DNA of 36,893 bases, taken from contig CAKZKY010000494.1 of NCBI GenBank assembly GCA_937124575.1, positions 1 to 36,893 on the forward strand. The letters are read 5' to 3'. The notes beneath the pieces were generated by a model. That model was not told the DNA's origin and made no database searches. It was given only the letters and a program-made list of their open reading frames with translations. Shown here in pieces: positions 25,691-33,457 of this stretch (the stretch's first letter is position 1; each line of letters starts with the position of its first letter). Source of the DNA: an uncultured Pseudomonadota bacterium. Lineage in GTDB: Bacteria > Desulfobacterota > BSN033 > UBA1163. The translations under genes and the position numbers were made by a program.

Positions 25691-26912
25691 AGACCTTCTC
25701 TTCTTCGCCTTCGAGGTCTCCGGCATCCGCCTCCACATCTCTCGCTTCGCTGATCTTCCCTAAGACCTCCTTATAGAATTCGTGCTGGATGAGAAGATTC
25801 ATCACCTCATTTGTGCCAGTCCAGATCATCTGAAGCCTGGCATCCCGGAAGAAACGTTCGATGGGATACACATTCGTATACCCGATCCCTCCCATCACCT
25901 GCATCGAGTGGTTGACGACCTCCCAGAGCATCTCTGTGGAAGTCTTCTTCGCCTCAGAGACCATCCGTCTTGCATCCAGGCCTTCATCCACGTGCCTGGC
26001 TGTCACATAAACGAGACTTCGAGCCGCATCCAGCTTGGCGATCGAATCAGCGATCTTAAAGCTGACCGCTTCAAATTTTCGGATCGTCTCCCCAAATGCC
26101 TTTCTCCGGTTGCTATATCGGGTTGCAATCTCCAGACAGCACCTCGCCATCCCAAGGGCTCCGGCTGCAGTCGTTAACCGCTCAGGGATCATCATCTGAT
26201 TGAAGACCAGAAACCCACCATGGAGCGGACCCACAAGGTTTTTGGCCGGTACTTTAGTATCCCGAAAATAGAGCCTGCCGGTCCCTCCTCCACGGGAACC
26301 CAGTAGACCGTAAACATGTTTAACCTCTACACCCATCTTCCTTTCGACGATGAAACAGGAGATCGATTTATGAGGTTCTGCCTCAGGTGCTGTCTTGGCA
26401 TAGACGATAAAATAGTCCGCTCCTTCTGCGCCCACCACAAACCGTTTCTGGCCATTGAGTAAATAATAATCGCCATCTTTTTTAGCGATGGTGGTGGCAC
26501 CAAAAAAGTCCGATCCTCCCCGCGGCTCGGTCAGCGCCTCTGCACAACAGAGCTTTCCCTCAAGGGTGGGCTTCAGATATTTCTCTTTTTGTTCTGGAGT
26601 GCCAAAACGATGGATTGCTTCACCACAGATGCTTACCAATGAGTAGAGACAGGTCATCCCCGATCCAAGAACACCAATCTCCTCAATGGCCGCCACCTCT
26701 CCGGTCCATTTCATCCCTCTGCCTCCCCATTCTTTGGAGAAACGAAGACCAAGAAGGTTCTGGGCAGCGAGGCTTTCGATGAATTCCTTCGGATACTTCA
26801 CCTCATCAGCATCCATGGCCCGAATAAGGGAACTCGGAACCTTCTCTTTAACGAATCGTCTGACCTCATGTTTTAACTCCCGTTCTTCATGCGTCAATAA
26901 GATTTCGAACAT
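25683..26912 (-). CDS. acyl-CoA dehydrogenase family flavoprotein
   Basis: 409-residue FAD enzyme that introduces an alpha-beta double bond into an acyl thioester. The N-terminal helical, middle beta and C-terminal helical domains are recognisable ([49 protein letters not shown]). The catalytic base is Glu369 in WTGTNEVMN. The last 20 residues form an unusual acidic tail. A strong ribosome site, GAGGAGGAGG, precedes the start. It is the first gene of the minus-strand cluster, so it may desaturate the growing or starter acyl chain, possibly on ACP rather than CoA. Confidence 0.9.
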   Translation of the reverse strand: MFEILLTHEERELKHEVRRFVKEKVPSSLIRAMDADEVKYPKEFIESLAAQNLLGLRFSKEWGGRGMKWTGEVAAIEEIGVLGSGMTCLYSLVSICGEAIHRFGTPEQKEKYLKPTLEGKLCCAEALTEPRGGSDFFGATTIAKKDGDYYLLNGQKRFVVGAEGADYFIVYAKTAPEAEPHKSISCFIVERKMGVEVKHVYGLLGSRGGGTGRLYFRDTKVPAKNLVGPLHGGFLVFNQMMIPERLTTAAGALGMARCCLEIATRYSNRRKAFGETIRKFEAVSFKIADSIAKLDAARSLVYVTARHVDEGLDARRMVSEAKKTSTEMLWEVVNHSMQVMGGIGYTNVYPIERFFRDARLQMIWTGTNEVMNLLIQHEFYKEVLGKISEARDVEADAGDLEGEEEKVYE

Positions 26913-27007
26913 AGCCTCCTCCTCATTTCGATAAAATTTGTCGCTTAGATCATCGTTTACAGGAATTCTTTACCCAAAACCCATAAAGAATCAAGAAAAT
27001 TTTTTGT

Positions 27008-27037
27008 TTGACAGCATGAGGAGATCAATTGAATAAT
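27008..27037 (+). promoter_or_regulatory. sigma-70 promoter upstream of the QueG-like gene
   Basis: A perfect TTGACA (27008-27013) is followed after 18 bases by AATAAT (27032-27037). It would give a leader of about 215 nt, filled by repeat sequence, before ATG 27260. No convincing minus-strand promoter for the lipid cluster was found in the gap 26913-27259; TTGATT with TAAAGA near 26980-27000 is weak. Confidence 0.5.
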
Positions 27038-27060
27038 AGGATGCATAATGGAGGAGTGAG

Positions 27061-27232
27061 GGTTACGGTGACGAAGCCTACATCGTTTATATGAGGTTAC
27101 GCTCAACGTCCTTTAATTGTTTTACCTAAACGTTACCGATAATCGAAACGGGCCTCGCTACCCTAACCAAAAGACGAAGATCGAACTTCGATACGAGCTT
27201 CGACAACGACGAACGTTCATCTCATTTAACGA
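27061..27232. repeat. dispersed intergenic repeat (GGTTACGG/GAGCTTCGACAAC family)
   Basis: Shares GGTTACGGTGACGA at one end and CGATAnGAGCTTCGACAAC followed by AACGnTCATnTCA and ATTTAA at the other with 32388-32513. The inside also carries CCCTAACC, inverse of GGTTAGGG at 32335. It fills most of the gap in front of the QueG-like gene and contains no ORF of note. Confidence 0.6.
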
Positions 27233-27259
27233 AATTTGGACTTCCCAAGGAGGGACATA

Positions 27260-28060
27260 ATGAAAGAGACGATCAGGAAGAAGGCAAAGGAGTTAGGGGC
27301 AGACCTTGTCAGTTTTTTGAATCTCCGAGACTACATCAGCCCACGTTCTCCGGATCCTCATCGATACCTTTCTTCGGCTCGATCCATCGTCGTACTGGCT
27401 TTTAAGCCCCTTGCAGGCGCTTATCATTATCAGGAGAATACCTGGAGCAAGATGCCATCTTATCTCTATGGCATGGAAGCGGCTGGAAATACAGCAGCCT
27501 ACCATCTGGGAAGGTTTATCGAAAGAGAATTTAATGCGGAATCCTTTCTCGTCCAGGCCCATCGTCCTTTTGAAATCGATGAGGAAACTTTTCGATCACC
27601 CATCGGCAGTGTCTCGCTTCGTCATGCGGCCGTTCAAAGTGGATTGGCTGTCTGGGGTAAAAATACCCTTGCCCTCACGCCCCAATTCGGACCTCGGGTC
27701 ATGTATCTTGGACTTCTAAACAGCCTCGATTTAGAATCCGATCCGCCTCTAAAAAACTACGATCCTTGCGCTACATGCGGTTATGACTGCAGAGCAAATT
27801 GTCCTGGAAAGGCATTTACAGAGGATGGACGCGTACTGAGCCACCGTTGCGTTCGGGTGAGCCAGCCCAATGATGTTGGAAACTTTATGCGTTTTTTAAT
27901 TGAAATCGCGGAGAAACCTACGATGGAAGAACGACTTGAGATGATGAAATCACCCCGCTTTTTCCGCCACCTCCAATATCTCCAATTTTTTATCCACTAC
28001 CACTGTGACCAGTGCACCCGTCACTGTCCTGCCGACCTCGAGGCCTCCGTTGAAAATTGA
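27260..28060 (+). CDS. QueG-like iron-sulfur oxidoreductase
   Basis: 266-residue protein related to epoxyqueuosine reductase and the reductive-dehalogenase ferredoxin-like family. It has two 4Fe-4S motifs: Cys170, 173, 177 and 181 (CATCGYDCRANCP), and Cys249, 252 and 256 (CDQCTRHCP) with Cys197 as the likely fourth ligand. The N-terminal half resembles the cobalamin-binding part (DUF1730-like: ARSIVVLAFKP). It is shorter than E. coli QueG (about 380), lacking the C-terminal HEAT-like repeats, so a reductase for another substrate is quite possible. ATG 27260 is set by AAGGAGGG at 27247-27254; a TTG at 27236 is in frame but lies before that site. Confidence 0.72.
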   Translation: MKETIRKKAKELGADLVSFLNLRDYISPRSPDPHRYLSSARSIVVLAFKPLAGAYHYQENTWSKMPSYLYGMEAAGNTAAYHLGRFIEREFNAESFLVQAHRPFEIDEETFRSPIGSVSLRHAAVQSGLAVWGKNTLALTPQFGPRVMYLGLLNSLDLESDPPLKNYDPCATCGYDCRANCPGKAFTEDGRVLSHRCVRVSQPNDVGNFMRFLIEIAEKPTMEERLEMMKSPRFFRHLQYLQFFIHYHCDQCTRHCPADLEASVEN

Positions 28061-28066
28061 GACTTC

Positions 28067-28162
28067 TTTACCCCGTTAGAAAGCCCTGCTTCTTGCCCCT
28101 TACAAAGCTTGGTTTCTATCGGCGTGTCAGTTTTCCCGTTAGATGGGCGAAGGTCTTCTAAC
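28067..28162. repeat. dispersed CCCCGTTAGA-type repeats upstream of rpoD
   Basis: TTTACCCCGTTAG (28067-28079) is the inverse of 5947-5959, and the following 50 bases match 5598-5650. A further inverted pair, GTTAGA (28138-28143) and TCTAAC (28157-28162), follows. The region has no ORF and lies between the QueG-like stop and the rpoD promoter. Confidence 0.55.
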
Positions 28163-28222
28163 AGTGTTTACTGGACGGCCTTTCGATTTTTCCTTTAAGA
28201 TTTCAATAAGATACAAATTATC

Positions 28223-28251
28223 TTGCTATTTGATTAAGAATGGCTTATAGT
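28223..28251 (+). promoter_or_regulatory. sigma-70 promoter of rpoD
   Basis: TTGCTA (28223-28228), a 17-base spacer and TATAGT (28246-28251) give a good vegetative promoter. Transcription would start near 28258, leaving a leader of about 110 nt that contains the hairpin at 28297-28340. Confidence 0.6.
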
Positions 28252-28296
28252 TATGCAACTTCTGGCTCCATAGGGTCTTTTGTTTTCGAAGATTGG

Positions 28297-28340
28297 AAAA
28301 CCGCATAGAAAATTCAGATAAATTCTTAGCGGTTTTTTTT
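28297..28340 (+). terminator. terminator-like hairpin in the rpoD leader (possible attenuator)
   Basis: AACCGC (28299-28304) pairs with GCGGTT (28329-28334), with an inner AGAA/TTCT pairing, and eight T follow (28333-28340). An earlier hairpin, GTTTTC (28282-28287) with GAAAAC (28296-28301), shares bases with the 5' arm, so the two cannot form together. It lies downstream of the predicted promoter and 29 bases before rpoD, which is the layout of an attenuator. Confidence 0.55.
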
Positions 28341-28368
28341 ATAAGGTGCCAGAATCCCTCCTATTCCA

Positions 28369-30048
28369 ATGAAATCCATCACAATGAATTTACGGAAAGA
28401 ATTTGAAAAGGAGAACAGTTTGGAAGAGCAGGAGGCAGAGAACCCTTATCTGTTGGAATTCAACGAAGATGCTGTCCTTCTTCCCGACGAATTGGATATC
28501 GATATTCCAGGTGAGCTCCTGGAAATCGAAATGGAAGCTGAACATGCTCAAGGAGCAGAAGAGGAGGAAGTCGCCGGAACAGAATATGAGGGTCTTTCCA
28601 GTAAGATGGCCGATCCAGTCCGTATCTACCTCAAGGAGATGGGTTCTTTCCCATTATTGACCCGAGAGGGAGAAGTGGAGGTGGCCAAGCGGATCGAAGA
28701 CGGACAACGGGCAATCCTCCGTGTTGTTCTTAGCTGCCCTATAGCAATTAAAGAAATCATCTCTATTGGGAAATCTCTCAGGGCCGGCAGGAATCGGATC
28801 GGCGAAGTGATCAATGATGCGGATGATGTGGGTATCAATTCTAAAGAAGAAAAGATTCTGAAACAAAAATCCCTTAAACTCATTGATCAAATCCGCAAAG
28901 GAACGCATCGGATCCAGCTTCTTCACAAGAAATGGAGGGTCTTAAAAAAGAAATCTTCTAAGAAGAAGATGGAGGAGGAAATTAATCAAGTACAGAGTGA
29001 AGTGCTAACGGCATTTAAACAACTCCAGTTAAGGGGAGACCGGATCGATCGAATCGTTCAGAAGCTGAAGCAGTTGAACATCCAGGCAGAAAAGGCCAGG
29101 CAGGAGTTGAAAAGGATAAAAGGACATCTGGAACATTCCGCTCCGGCAGACAAAAGGCGCGGGCTTGGGAAGGGAGGTCGGAAACGGAGAGAGTGGGAGG
29201 AGAAAAAAAGGATTGCACGAAATCTCAAACGCCGAATCAGCAGGGTGGAAGAGGAGTGTGGCCTCTCCTCAAATCAGCTTAAAGAAGCAGTCAGGGCGAT
29301 CACGAAAGCAGAGGCCCGAGTCCTTGAGGCAAAAGCTGAATTGATAAAGGCCAATCTGAGGCTGGTCATCTCCATCGCCAAGAGATATACGAATCGGGGC
29401 TTACCGTTTCTGGATCTCATTCAAGAGGGAAATATCGGCTTGATGAGGGCGGTAGAAAAGTTTGAATATCAAAGGGGTTATAAATTTGGAACGTATGCAA
29501 CATGGTGGGTTCGCCAAGCCATCACCAGAGCCATCGCCGATCAGGCCCGCACCATCCGTATTCCCGTCCATATGATCGAGGTCATCAACAAACTGAACCG
29601 GACCTCCCGAAATCTTGTTCAAGAGATGGGACGGGAACCCACCCTTGAGGAAATTGCTGAAAGAATGGGGATATCGTTCTCTCATCTCCAGAAGATTTTA
29701 AAGGCAAGTAAAAAGACCATTTCCCTCGAGACTCCGATTGGCGAGGAGGAGGAGAGCCGTCTGGAAGATTTTATCGAGGACAGAGATTCCCTTTCTCCAC
29801 AGGACGCCACCATCAGTTCCAATCTGGTGAAACAGATTCAAAACGTCTTCTCCACTCTCGACAAGAGGGAAGAAAAGATTTTGAGAATGCGATTTGGGAT
29901 TGGAGAAAAGCACGACCATACCCTTGAGGAAGTGGGGCAGGAATTCAAAGTGACTCGGGAACGGATTCGCCAGATTGAAGAAAAAGCCCTGAAGAAATTG
30001 AGGCACCCCAGCCGGGCAGAGAAACTGAAGAGTTTCACCGAATCCTAA
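28369..30048 (+). CDS. rpoD: RNA polymerase sigma factor RpoD (sigma-70)
   Basis: Primary sigma factor, 559 residues, directing RNA polymerase to housekeeping promoters. Region 1.2 is at about 78-110 ([22 protein letters not shown]), followed by a long non-conserved, Lys/Arg-rich coiled insert (about 150-310). Regions 2.1-2.4 start near 325 ([27 protein letters not shown]), then region 3 ([13 protein letters not shown]) and the region 4.2 helix-turn-helix near 517-540 ([20 protein letters not shown]). Region 1.1 is not recognisable; the acidic N-terminus of about 75 residues replaces it. No clear ribosome site precedes the start. The stop codon is shared in antisense with that of the SDR gene. 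Confidence 0.93.
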   Translation: MKSITMNLRKEFEKENSLEEQEAENPYLLEFNEDAVLLPDELDIDIPGELLEIEMEAEHAQGAEEEEVAGTEYEGLSSKMADPVRIYLKEMGSFPLLTREGEVEVAKRIEDGQRAILRVVLSCPIAIKEIISIGKSLRAGRNRIGEVINDADDVGINSKEEKILKQKSLKLIDQIRKGTHRIQLLHKKWRVLKKKSSKKKMEEEINQVQSEVLTAFKQLQLRGDRIDRIVQKLKQLNIQAEKARQELKRIKGHLEHSAPADKRRGLGKGGRKRREWEEKKRIARNLKRRISRVEEECGLSSNQLKEAVRAITKAEARVLEAKAELIKANLRLVISIAKRYTNRGLPFLDLIQEGNIGLMRAVEKFEYQRGYKFGTYATWWVRQAITRAIADQARTIRIPVHMIEVINKLNRTSRNLVQEMGREPTLEEIAERMGISFSHLQKILKASKKTISLETPIGEEEESRLEDFIEDRDSLSPQDATISSNLVKQIQNVFSTLDKREEKILRMRFGIGEKHDHTLEEVGQEFKVTRERIRQIEEKALKKLRHPSRAEKLKSFTES

Positions 30049-30797
30049 AACGTAAAAAGTTCTATTCCCCCTGATACATTGAGCACAATGCCGGTGATAT
30101 ATCTGGCTTTGTCCGAAGCTAAAAAGAGAACCGCATTGGCAACATCTTCGGGCTCTCCTGGCCTTTTGAAAGCAGTCCTTCTGATCAATCTCTCCCTCAA
30201 CTCTTCTGGAATTGCATTGAACGGCTCTGAATTGATAATTCCAGGACAGACGACATTGCAGGTGATCCCATACCTCGCCCCCTCCAGGGCCATGGTTTTC
30301 GTCAATCCGATGACGCCGGCTTTGGTCGTGGAATAACTGGCCTGACCAAATCCGCCGATAAGGCCAACCACCGAAGCCATATTGATGATCCTTCCCCATC
30401 TCTTCTCCTTCATAAAAGGCCAAACCGCACGAGAACAATTAAACGTACCTGTGAGATTGACCCGAAGGTCTCTTTCCCAGAGCCCGTCCCTCTGGTCCAA
30501 GAGCTGACCCCGATGGTCCAGTGTGGCAGCGCTGTTCACCAGAATATCAATGGAACCCATCTCTTTCTTGATTCGGGCAATCCCTTCTTCCACTTCTTCC
30601 GGGTTGGTCACATCCATCTTGATGACGGAAGACTTCCTTCCCATCGCCTCAATCGCTTTGGCCGTTCTCTCCGCCTCATCTAAGATAATATCCGCCAATG
30701 CGATATCCGCTCCTGCCTCTGCCAGAGCTAGTGCATCCGCTCTTCCAAGAGCGCCCGAACCTCCAGTCACCACGGCCACTTTTCCTTTAAGCATCAT
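30045..30797 (-). CDS. short-chain dehydrogenase/reductase (FabG-like)
   Basis: 250-residue NAD(P)-dependent oxidoreductase. The nucleotide loop is TGGSGALG; an acidic residue after the second strand (LADIILDE) suggests NAD(H) preference. The structural motif NSAA replaces the usual NNAG, and the catalytic set is Ser in MASVVG, then YSTTK. Closest recognisable relatives are 3-oxoacyl-ACP reductases and similar alcohol dehydrogenases. It could supply the ketoreduction missing from the 15-27 kb lipid cluster, but the link is inference. A GGGAGGAAG site lies before the double ATG start. It converges with rpoD, and the two stops share CTAA at 30045-30048. Confidence 0.85.
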   Translation of the reverse strand: MMLKGKVAVVTGGSGALGRADALALAEAGADIALADIILDEAERTAKAIEAMGRKSSVIKMDVTNPEEVEEGIARIKKEMGSIDILVNSAATLDHRGQLLDQRDGLWERDLRVNLTGTFNCSRAVWPFMKEKRWGRIINMASVVGLIGGFGQASYSTTKAGVIGLTKTMALEGARYGITCNVVCPGIINSEPFNAIPEELRERLIRRTAFKRPGEPEDVANAVLFLASDKARYITGIVLNVSGGIELFTF

Positions 30798-30920
30798 CTC
30801 ATCTTCCTCCCTCTGATATTGATCTAAATTTACGACCTACAGCGTATAGAATCAAGAAATTATTATAAGCTTTCCAATGGTACCGCTCACACCCGATAGA
30901 ATCGATAACCGTCCAGAGGG

Positions 30921-30949
30921 TTGTCTTAGAGACTCGGTTTGAGTTAAAT
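30921..30949 (+). promoter_or_regulatory. promoter giving a possibly leaderless radical SAM mRNA
   Basis: TTGTCT (30921-30926), 17 bases, then TTAAAT (30944-30949). The ATG at 30957 would fall at or next to the transcription start, and no ribosome binding site is visible. Confidence 0.4.
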
Positions 30950-30956
30950 AAAATTC

Positions 30957-32303
30957 ATGAAGATTCTTCTCATCTCACCAGAGCGAGAGAGGAAGAAAGA
31001 GGAAGCCTTCCTTTTCAGGCTCGGGTTTTTGAATCTTCCCTATGTGGCGGCCGTGACTCCTCCAGACATAGAGGTCAAAATTGTTGATGAAGCCTTTGAG
31101 AAGATCAATTTTGAGGAGAAAGTGGATCTGGTGGGTCTTACAGCCCAGACCCCCTCAGCTCCTCGGGCCTACCAGATCGCTGAAGAATTCAGAAAGAAAG
31201 GGGTTCCCGTTGTCATCGGAGGAGTCCATGTCAGCACACTTCCCGACGAAGCGCTTCAACACGTTGATACAGTCGTGATCGGCGAAGCCGAAGAGATCTG
31301 GCCTCAACTGATCGAAGACTTCAGAAGGGGTGAGATGAAACGAATCTATCAGGCTGACGGGTTTGTCAACGCCTCTCAACTTCCCTTACCCCGAAGAGAA
31401 TTACTCAATGAAAAATTTTACTTTCCACTGAAGTTACTCGAAACAACCCGAGGATGTCCTCATCACTGCGATTTCTGTGGGGTTTCAAAATTTTTCGGTT
31501 TTAAATACCGCAATCGGCCTATTGCTGAGATAGACAGAGAGCTTGCAACTCTCTTTTCAAAAGGCCCTGTGGTGAACCATTCGCTGAAGAAGATCCTCTC
31601 ACTGGTGAGCAAAGATCTTCCCTACTTTCTCAAGAAGAGACTTCTCTATATCATTGACTCCAATATCGCAGGCGATAGGTGCTTTGCCCTCAACCTGCTG
31701 GCCCTTCTGGAGGAATATGACCTTCTCTGGTATGGCCATGCTCCGGTCTCCATCGCCTTTGATACACAACTTTTGTCAGGTTTTTCAAAAAGCGGATGCA
31801 TCGCCATCAACATCGGCTTTGAATCCTTTTCGCTAAAAAATCTAAACATCATGGGTAAAGGATTCAACAAACCCTCTAAATATGCTGAAGCCGTCGAAAA
31901 GATTCATGACCATGGCATTGGCATCATGGGAACTTTCATGGTTGGCCTTGATGACGATGATCCTGGAGTCTTTCAACGGATCATTGACTTCTGTAATGAT
32001 TCGAAGCTCGATTGGGCGCTCACCTTTATCATGGCGCCTTACCCAGGAACGGAATCTTATTTAAGGCTGGAACGGGAAGGAAGGATCTTCTCCAGGGATT
32101 GGGAGAAGTATGACTCGCTTAATGCCGTCTATCAACCTCTCCTGATGACAGTGGAGGACCTTGAAAAGGGGATGAGGAAGATTTGGAAGGAGGTCTTTTC
32201 GCTCCCTTCGATCTTTAAGAGAATACTGAAGAGACCCTGGATTCACCCCCTCTTCTATCTGACCATGAATTTACAATTTCACCATTTGACAAAAAAATGG
32301 TAA
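30957..32303 (+). CDS. B12-binding-domain radical SAM enzyme (paralogue)
   Basis: 448-residue paralogue of the enzyme at 15122-16459, with the same order: B12-binding-like domain (DLVGLTAQTPSAPRAYQIAE, VVIGGVHVSTLPDEA) and a radical SAM core with TTRGCPHHCDFCG (CxxxCxxC). The two share long stretches such as GIG-(I/V)-followed glycine motifs and the SRDWEKYDSLNAVYQP/TEDWSKYDMATVVFQP C-terminal region. This copy has an insert of about 25 residues after the first core strands (NHSLKKILSLVSKDLPYF). The B12-binding domain lacks DxHxxG. The substrate is unknown; pairing with the FabG-like gene next door suggests lipid chemistry. Confidence 0.86.
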   Translation: MKILLISPERERKKEEAFLFRLGFLNLPYVAAVTPPDIEVKIVDEAFEKINFEEKVDLVGLTAQTPSAPRAYQIAEEFRKKGVPVVIGGVHVSTLPDEALQHVDTVVIGEAEEIWPQLIEDFRRGEMKRIYQADGFVNASQLPLPRRELLNEKFYFPLKLLETTRGCPHHCDFCGVSKFFGFKYRNRPIAEIDRELATLFSKGPVVNHSLKKILSLVSKDLPYFLKKRLLYIIDSNIAGDRCFALNLLALLEEYDLLWYGHAPVSIAFDTQLLSGFSKSGCIAINIGFESFSLKNLNIMGKGFNKPSKYAEAVEKIHDHGIGIMGTFMVGLDDDDPGVFQRIIDFCNDSKLDWALTFIMAPYPGTESYLRLEREGRIFSRDWEKYDSLNAVYQPLLMTVEDLEKGMRKIWKEVFSLPSIFKRILKRPWIHPLFYLTMNLQFHHLTKKW

Positions 32304-32328
32304 TATGATGGTTATTGTTATTCATAAA

Positions 32329-32513
32329 TTCTGGGTTAGGGTTACGGCTATAAAGCCCGTTTCAGTTACTGGTTACGGTTTTAAAAAGGTTTACGGTGAC
32401 GATACTCGTATCGAAGCAGGAAGTTCGAAACTTGAAGCTCGAATACCCAGCTTCTATGTACAGGCCTCGATATGAGCTTCGACAACCCAAAACGCTCATT
32501 TCAATTTAATGAT
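32329..32513. repeat. second copy of the GGTTACGG/GAGCTTCGACAAC repeat
   Basis: Contains three or four GGTTACGG-like units (about 32337-32400, ending in GGTTTACGGTGACGA) and CTCGATATGAGCTTCGACAAC-like sequence at 32466-32486 followed by CGCTCATTTCAATTTAATGA, matching 27061-27232. It fills the 278-bp gap between the radical SAM and ccsA-like genes. Confidence 0.6.
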
Positions 32514-32519
32514 ATGGGT

Positions 32520-32534
32520 CCCGCAAAATGCGGG
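32520..32534 (+). other. short perfect hairpin before the ccsA-like gene
   Basis: CCCGCA, AAA, TGCGGG form a 6-bp stem at the end of the repeat region, about 48 bases before the preferred start codon at 32582. No U-tract follows, so a terminator is unlikely; it may be the end of the repeat element. Confidence 0.45.
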
Positions 32535-32581
32535 ATTGCCATCAGACGAAACCTATATTTTCGAATCAGGAATATAACAAC

Positions 32582-33412
32582 ATGCTGAACATCTACTTCA
32601 TTCAACTCGCTTCGCTCTTATACCTGTTAGGGACGTTATCCTACCTGTTTTACATCGTCCTGCTTAAAGATTTTCTCTCCAGGCTGGCAGCAATGATGGT
32701 TACTTTCGGTTTCGCTTCACATACCCTTGGCATCCTGACTCGGCTTCTGGAGGCGGGCTATACGCCGGTGACCAACCTTCATGAATCGCTCTCCTTCTTT
32801 GCCTGGATGATTATTGGCATTCTTTTGATTGCCAATCTTAAGTATAAGATCAAGGTTCTCGGAGCATTTCTCTCTTCCATTGCCCTCATCCTCATGCTAT
32901 TTGCACTCACCCTTCCCAAAGAGATTCTGCCGCTCCATCCGGTGCTTAGAAGCTTCTGGCATCCTTTTCATGTGACCTTTGCCTTCTTGGGAAATTCTAT
33001 CTTCACACTGGCCTTCTGTTGCGGTGTGGTCTATCTCATTCAGGAACACCAGCTCAAATCAAAGAAGATGGGAGCGCTTGCCAAAAGACTCCCTTCTCTC
33101 AAAGTTCTGGACGACCTTAACTACCAGGCCTTGAAATTTGGATTTCCGCTGCTGAGCCTTGGCATCATCACAGGTGCTGTCTGGGCAGAATATGCCTGGG
33201 GACGATACTGGGGATGGGATCCCAAAGAGACCTGGTCTCTCATTACTTGGTTTCTCTATGCGGCCATGCTCCACCAACGCCTCACCGTGGGCTGGAGAGG
33301 CCGTAAGGCTGCCATCATGGCGATCGTTGGATTCTTGGCTGTGCTCTTCACATTTCTAGGCGTCAATCTTCTCCTCCCCGGTCTTCACACTTACTCCAAC
33401 TGGGAACCTTAA
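32582..33412 (+). CDS. CcsA/ResC-family cytochrome c biogenesis protein (HemX-like)
   Basis: About 276-residue inner-membrane protein with eight or so hydrophobic segments. It carries the tryptophan-rich heme-handling motif WGRYWGWDPKETWSLITW (near residue 205) with flanking His residues, characteristic of the CcsA/ResC and HemX group. It handles heme for cytochrome c maturation or supports HemA. Its place just before hemA is the usual HemX/CcsA position in many bacteria. An upstream ATG at 32528 falls inside a hairpin, so the first membrane segment at MLNIYFIQLASLLYLLG was taken as the true N-terminus; the ribosome site (AGGA, 11 bases upstream) is mediocre. Confidence 0.85.
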   Translation: MLNIYFIQLASLLYLLGTLSYLFYIVLLKDFLSRLAAMMVTFGFASHTLGILTRLLEAGYTPVTNLHESLSFFAWMIIGILLIANLKYKIKVLGAFLSSIALILMLFALTLPKEILPLHPVLRSFWHPFHVTFAFLGNSIFTLAFCCGVVYLIQEHQLKSKKMGALAKRLPSLKVLDDLNYQALKFGFPLLSLGIITGAVWAEYAWGRYWGWDPKETWSLITWFLYAAMLHQRLTVGWRGRKAAIMAIVGFLAVLFTFLGVNLLLPGLHTYSNWEP

Positions 33413-33457
33413 GAGAGGAGTTTAAGCTTTTCCTTAACCTGATCCAATATATCAGAT

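Noticed and set aside
15122-26912. Canonical aryl-polyene cluster
   Set aside because: No acyl carrier protein, ketoreductase, MMPL exporter or acyltransferase is present here, while acyl-CoA dehydrogenase, CrtI-like and B12 radical SAM genes are additional.
29698-30438. 246-residue minus-strand ORF across the end of rpoD and the SDR
   Set aside because: It overlaps two conserved genes and reads the SDR in a wrong frame.
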